Of a DNA stretch of 64,000 nt, positions 58,544 through 64,000 are shown in pieces; the stretch's first letter is position 1, and each line of letters starts with the position of its first letter. The notes beneath the pieces are model-generated. The model was not told the origin of the DNA, made no database searches, and was given only the letters and a program-made list of their open reading frames with translations. This DNA comes from Armillaria gallica. Lineage: Eukaryota; Basidiomycota; Agaricomycetes; Agaricales; Physalacriaceae. Where the stretch lies: NCBI GenBank assembly GCA_037576215.1, contig JBANDB010000017.1, positions 310,001 through 374,000 on the forward strand, given 5' to 3'. The translations under genes were made by a program, and so were the position numbers.

Positions 58544-61500
58544 TCAGAGCACCCTTGTTGGGCCGTCTCTTCGGTCGTAAATCTGTGCCAGCAGTCCCAA
58601 GACACCGCGGTCTTCTAATCCATCCTCCTCTTCCTCTGTTTCCCCAAATGCTCGTGTCCGTTTCGCGCCATCAACATACGACTCACCCAGCCCACTACCA
58701 ACACCTCCATCCTCAGCCAAATCACTGTCCGTAATCTTCGACACCTCATGGACCGTCTCGGCCTGTACGCTACCCTGTGAGTCCCCAAGCACCGCCGTCT
58801 GAGCCGTCGACAGTCCTCCGAATATTGACGACCCCGAGGGTCCTGGGACACCCAGTGTGGACGCACCCAACATACTTCCGCCCCGCCGTCGGGCTGCGAG
58901 CTGACTCTGTCGGAGCGCGCGGTCATATTCATGGGCACGGTCAACCTCGGTTTTACGCTCGCCACTACCGTGGCTGGTATCGAGAGGGATGACACCAGTA
59001 CCGGGCCGCCGACGTCCAGGAAGATGTGTTGTTGTAAAGTCTGCCATACGGCTTAGGTATAACGAACCTGAGGGGTCTGAGGGATTCCAATCCGGATTGG
59101 CAGCCTAGAATTATGATGCATCAGAAATCACAGACCGCTGCAACAACAATCACATACCTTGAAATTTAAGAAACTCTTCTCCATCTTGCCCTCGTTCGAG
59201 ATCATCCGTTTGTCGATGTTCTGCGCTGGTGCGCCAAACTATTAATGGGGGGTGATCAACGAATGTTGATTGTGCAAGTCTATGTTAACGTACCTTGACA
59301 TTGCCGTGTCTCTCAAAATTGAACTCGGCAAAACTACAAACATACCCTCGCCCGTCGACATGAACGGTGAATTCGTGGAAAAAGTCGATGATCGCTGGTG
59401 CACAGGAAGGAGTGAAAACCATAGAACAAAAGGCGTCAAGACCACAGAAACCACTTCTTGCACGAAGATCATGATCTTCATAGCATAAAGCTCGCCGAAT
59501 TCCTGGTGGGTCTGGAATGACGAATGATCAGGTTAAGCAAAATAGACGGACGGCGCGGCCTACCATTTTGCTATGCAGTTGTCCTTTCCACTCGTCCGGC
59601 ATATAGTGCGTATAAGTGATCACCTCCGTCATCAACAATTCCGGATCAAACACCCTATTATCTTCGGGTATCATCCCTCTCGCCACAGCCAATATAGATC
59701 CGAACACGGTGAGGTAAAACAGCACCGTACGATGAGACGTAATCTCAAGATGAACAAAGATATCAGGATCAAGGACAGTAGCCAAAAAGAGTACAGCCGC
59801 AAATGAACCGGATATGAAAGCCACGAAACTGTACATAGTTGTTAGTAGGGACTTCGGCCATGGATTAGAGCCGCCGAGCATACCGCATGATAAGCGTCAT
59901 CTTTTCGTTCGGAAACTGTCCAATGTACATGCTGGCGGCAGGACAACTCTCGTCAAGTCGTCGTGTAAAGAAATGAGGTAGTTCATTGAACTCTCTGAAT
60001 TTCCATTGCGCAAAGGATGTGTACCGGCGTCCTCCTATTGACGATGGGTCCTTGTGATATTCCTAACAAGGGGAGATCAAGCAGATGAATGCGACGGATG
60101 GTTGATGACTCACCTCGAAGTACCGGAAGAATGAATACATTAATAGGTAAAGTACGATGAACGGTGCGAAAATGGCGTTTAATATTCCCATGAATATGAA
60201 TCTACGTTTGAGCCTAAATCCAAATATTAGTGCTGCGTTTCAGAAAATGAATTAAAGATCAACGCGCCCTTCAATCAGGACAGTCCGATTTTTGGATTTC
60301 AGGAACACCTTTCTTACACGGCCATGTTTATCGAACAGATACTCCATCAGACAGAATCTTAGATTCCATTCAAGCGCCTGGGTTAGCATCTTTCCCTTCC
60401 CCTTGTCCTCGACTATGAATTGCTTCAAGAAACGAGGCCACGGCACTCTCAAATCCAAGAGTTCCTTGTTGAAGAGTGCTATAAGGTAATTTTCCTGCCT
60501 CATTATTCGATTCGCGATGTCATGAGCATCGAGTTTCGCGGTCGTTGTATTATTGGTATTTCGAGAACTCTTTGAGGAGATGGCTGTAAGGGGATTCTCC
60601 TCACGTATAGCGCCGATTCGGCGAACAACCTCGGGCCATGATATGGTTTGGATGTCAACCTGTCAACACTGCCTATTAACTGAGGTACAAGGGAGTAAAA
60701 TGAACGTACGTCTGGAATCTTTAATAGATGAGTATAAAAGTTGTACATATCCACGAGGCGCATGGTACCCAGGATAAATGATGCAATTTGCCACAGGTAA
60801 AATGCGGTGAAGAGAATGAAAAATAGTAGCGTAAAGCCTGAGAAGCTGTGATAACGTTAGTCAATGCAGAGACGAATGGATGGGAACTGACTTTGATACA
60901 CAACGATCGACAATGGCGTCGGACAACCGCATGGTCTTATCGGGGTGTATTCGCGAGTAATCTATACACCCGAGGAGGAAAGTCGAGAAACCAATGACGA
61001 AACCCACAGTCCTAAAGAATGTCAACGGGATCGGGGAACAAAGAGTAATGATACTTACAGTAGATTTAGCCCTCTCGACAGAGCGATGCTGTATATGCCT
61101 TTGCCTTCGTAGTAGAAATACACATCTTGCAGAAAAGCATCTAGGTTGTACACGTTGACCCAATTCCATAGAGCACGTTCATAGGCATCAAGTCCCCGCA
61201 TGGGTCTCGTTTGTCTAGGAGAGTGTTGGGGGGTATCATCGGGTCGCGGCGTCGTCTCAGCGTCGTCAGGATCCAATTCTGAAGGACGTGGGGGTATAGA
61301 CACAGACGCATGGGTAGGCAAAACGGGGGGCAGTTTCCTTCCAGGGACCGAGAACAACGGCTGCTGACGTCCTCCAACGAAACTGGAACCCGTCTCTTTT
61401 CCCTTGCCCTTCTTGGCCGGCCTGCGCGAGGTGGCCTCAATCATGAAACTCTGTGGTACCTCGCCGTCGTCCGAGTCCTGGTCATGAATCTTATCTTCCT

Positions 61501-61860
61501 GATGGATATTGGGATGCAGTGACGGATCGGTACTAGGGTCGACTGCGTCCCACGAGACACGAGGCTTGCCATGCGACTTGGACTTGGACCGTGACTTGGA
61601 CAGTGGAATGGCGTCTCTCTGGAATATCGTGCTCTGACCATGCCCAGCCTCCACGTCTTCCTCTTCTTCCTCTGAGCTCCTCTCTCCTCCTCCTCTTCCT
61701 CTAGCAGAGACTGGTTTGCTTGGGTATAGCCCTGATACGGTCTACTCATTGGATTCAGCATGTTTAAGAAGGGCCTCGAGCTCGACGCAGATTGATACAG
61801 AGACCCTTGGTACGACCTCGAGCTCGGATTTCGACGAGGAGAGGTGCTACTGGACATCAT
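58544..61860 (-). CDS. ATG9: Autophagy-related protein 9 (lipid scramblase, multi-pass)
   Basis: Vesicle membrane scramblase that seeds autophagosomes. ATG at 61860: [20 protein letters not shown], a long disordered N-terminus, then [20 protein letters not shown] and [20 protein letters not shown] (about 61140). Core: [20 protein letters not shown] (about 60990), [20 protein letters not shown] (about 60790), [56 protein letters not shown] (about 60190), [59 protein letters not shown] and [12 protein letters not shown]. The tail ends ...[16 protein letters not shown] at 58546-58544. About ten introns. Oddity: the frame slips in a GAG run at about 61690 ([15 protein letters not shown] against [15 protein letters not shown]). 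It ends about 360 bp beyond the convergent eS12 gene. Confidence 0.92.
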
Positions 61861-62508
61861 GATGGCGGGAGGTAAGGGTACTACGCCTCCTCCTCCTCGT
61901 TGGACTTCAATTGGCGACTTGCGTACCTCCTGCGTGACATTGTCACCGTCACGACGTGACAGAACGTGTTGATCACATGATCGACGGAACAGACGAAATT
62001 CCATGCATGACATGGTTCCGAGTTCCAAGGACCGTATATTCCACGAGTTCGATTCTTATCTACCTCAACTTCTACCTGGATGATTCTTATCAAAGGCCGG
62101 TGAGATAAGGCCTTGGAAACGCACTGATGAATCCTGAACACAGGCACCATCAATCCAGTATACGTATCCACCCAGATCCACCTCCGTTCTTTCCAATCAC
62201 TTCATAGTGATCCAACTTCTTGTATCACCTTTCCTACATTTAACGGGTAGTGTAATCAGAACTGTCCCTGCCATTCAACGCTTCGATGGATTTTGCTCTC
62301 AAGCGCTATGGCCGCTAAGTAGTATATATACCCAAAAAACTCAATATGACACGGTGAGCCTCGTGGAAATACATCGCCCGATTCATCTAGAGATGCTTGA
62401 TATCAAGCGTATCACTGGACGTCATTACCGCATAGGGATCCAGGCTCTGCGGGCTTAAAGTACATATTGGCCTGGCAGGCGTCTGCTTCCTCGCTTCCCT
62501 CGTCTCTA
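61861..62508. promoter_or_regulatory. Divergent spacer between ATG9 and receptor genes
   Basis: No gene recognised. Holds the upstream regions of ATG9 (minus) and the receptor gene (plus). AGTATATATACCC at about 62321 is TATA-like, 180 bp before the receptor start. Confidence 0.35.
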
Positions 62509-64000
62509 ATGTCTTCCCCACCCACATCCTTTGATTTTGGAACGCGACTTGGACTAGTTTTCGTTGTTGAGGTGGCGTCTCTTTCCGCTACCGCTGTAGT
62601 ATCACTATTGGCCTTTATCTGCGTATGTTCGACTCGTCGAAAAGTCTCTAGTGCTTGTTGCTTACCGTGCCCTTAGTACTCCGCGGTAAAGGCTCAGCCA
62701 AAGGGACTTCGCTCATGGGCAGTCTCGACTCATATCCATTACTACTTCGTGAACCTCCTGGCATGCGATTTGATACAAGCTATTGGTAGGTAACTATTTT
62801 TCTTGTTTCTCCTTTGACGCTAAAAGTTGGCAGGGGGGATAATGGATATTCGATGGATTGCTGAGGCGGTGAGTGTCCCACAATGTACCGGTGGTACCGA
62901 TCTCATGCCGCCTTCTCAAGAGCGTGACAGAGGGACCGTTTTGTACTGCTCAAGGTCAGTTATCACCTAATATATTTGCCGTAATTCTCATGCCATGCAT
63001 AAGGAATTTTCAAGCAGTTGGGTGATCTTGGAGTAGCCCTATCGTACGTCCTTCTTCCCTCGATACTACAAGCTCCAAGCGATGTATGATCTGATTTTTT
63101 TTTTCGCAGAACAATGGTAATCATATAAACAAACGACCTTGATATTTCACTGATGCCACGGTAGTCTATCGCTATACACACTTTCTTGGTCCTGGTTTTC
63201 AGGTGTTATTCGCAGCCTAAAGTTGCTCCTCTCGTAGTTGCTTTGATCTGGACATTTCTTGCACTCGTTATTGGCGTCAGCTTGGCTGTACACCACCGAG
63301 AAAGATATTATGGAAATACCCATTATTGTGTGTCCTCCGTCTGCTGATTCTCTAGGCTACTTTACCTCACACTCCTTCATAGGGTGTTGGATCACTACCG
63401 GATATCGAATCGAACAAATCGCGCTGGAATACGGTTGGGTGTGGTTTGCTGCCTGTGTGAATATCATGTGTTACGCTATGATAGCACTCGTTCTCAAAGG
63501 TATGCGTGTCTTATATTCGAAAGGCTATCCTCACCGCTATCTGGTAGGCATCGTTCTAGTGGATGGATATAAGATACGGCTACGACGGAAGTCGGACGCG
63601 AGTGGTGTTGATGCAGATATCGACGGGAAAATCGGAATGAATCATTCAATTCAACGATCCAACGCAATTGCGATGCAGATACCTTTGTGGGTACTATCTA
63701 TTTTTAGTTACACGTGTTCTAATGGACCTTCTCAGCTACCCTGCCGTATACCTCGTTGCGATCTTTCCCATGTCCCTTGTCCGATGGCTCTCTTTCTTTG
63801 GTATTCAAGTTCCCTTTATCGCCACAGCCTTTGCCAGTATTCTATTCTCGTCATCCGGTGTCCTTAATGTTACCCTGTTCACCCTGACTCGACCGGGACT
63901 AGTTCTCAACCGAGGCCCCTTCAACTCACAGAGAAGTTGCGAACACCACGGCTCCATGCTTAGCCCGGACGTATTACAGTCTGGCTACGGACACCCCCCA
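62509..64000 (+). CDS. Seven-transmembrane receptor of the cAMP-receptor/Git3-like type (3' end off the window)
   Basis: Probable fungal G-protein-coupled receptor at the plasma membrane. Start ATG at 62509: MSSPPTSFDFGTRLGLVFVV, leading into helix 1 (VEVASLSATAVVSLLAFI). Introns separate RFDTSYW, the helix 2-3 region (DLIQAIGGIMDIRWIAEA, about 62815), TEGPFCTAQ (62925) and GIFKQLGDLGVALS (63005). Then come SIAIHTFLVLVF (63170) and VAPLVVALIWTFLALVIGVS (helix 4, 63225), IEQIALEYGWVWFAACVNIM (helix 5, 63415), an Arg/Lys-rich loop (GYKIRLRRKSDASG, 63570), YPAVYLVAIFPMSLVRWLSF (helix 6, 63745) and FIATAFASILFSSSGVLNVT (helix 7, 63815). A cytoplasmic tail runs out of the window. Ligand unknown. 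Confidence 0.78.

Overview
The window is nuclear DNA from a filamentous basidiomycete, most likely an Agaricomycete. The evidence is genes broken by many 45-70 bp introns with GT..AG ends, a DNMT1-type cytosine methyltransferase with RFTS and tandem BAH domains, a DUF6535 membrane protein, agaric-style F-box genes in tandem, a Ty3/gypsy element and fungal housekeeping genes (MCM7, kexin, ATG9, eS12). No species can be named from the sequence alone.

Layout. 0-2.3 kb: kexin protease (minus, runs off the left edge). 2.4-12.4 kb: MCM7 inside a rearranged block. Relics of both its 3' end (about 2.5 kb) and its 5' end (about 9.4 kb) lie outside the gene. The 5' relic belongs to a roughly 2.4 kb tandem duplication that also copied a divergent F-box gene, and both F-box copies are broken by different lesions. 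Two hypothetical genes that may be distant paralogues lie on either side of MCM7. 14.2-19.4 kb: DNMT1-like DNA methyltransferase. 19.7-22.7 kb: DUF6535 protein. 23.2-23.6 kb: a chimeric fragment joining a piece of the DUF6535 gene to a piece of the secreted repeat gene that lies at 51 kb.

24.4-40.1 kb is a decayed, repeat-like region. An MFS transporter gene of the allantoate-permease type (about 34.7 to 25.0 kb, minus) is split by a 7.1 kb Ty3/gypsy insertion without full LTRs (26.02-33.11 kb) that landed in an intron. Next come an intron-containing CLP1 pseudogene (35.4-37.0 kb) and an AT-rich gene with an N-terminal helical-bundle-like region. The premature stops in the transporter, the retroelement and CLP1 are nearly all of the kind made by G:C to A:T transitions (CGA to TGA, TGG to TGA or TAG, CAA to TAA), as expected from cytosine methylation and deamination or a RIP-like process. 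A tandem pair at 40.03-40.26 kb shows the same bias in only one copy, so the edge of the decay seems to lie there.

40-46 kb holds two TA-flanked MITEs, unassigned ORFs and an HNH-nuclease-type gene. 46.9-49.0 kb has a J-domain/ankyrin gene that is head-to-head with a truncated BCS1-like pseudogene. 51.0-51.9 kb encodes a small secreted protein built of TSVVGGV-type repeats. 52.4-54.0 kb holds a UPF0045 (MTH1187-like) gene with a 5-nt microexon, head-to-head with an EH-domain gene. 54.6-57.4 kb is a DJ-1/PfpI gene between two copies of a 420-430 bp repeat. 57.7-64 kb is conserved housekeeping sequence: ribosomal protein eS12, ATG9 and the 5' part of a seven-helix receptor gene.

I see no operon-like undescribed system. 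The most interesting signals are the transition-driven decay block on the same scaffold as a DNA methyltransferase, the MCM7-centred rearrangement, and the secreted repeat protein with its scattered relic.
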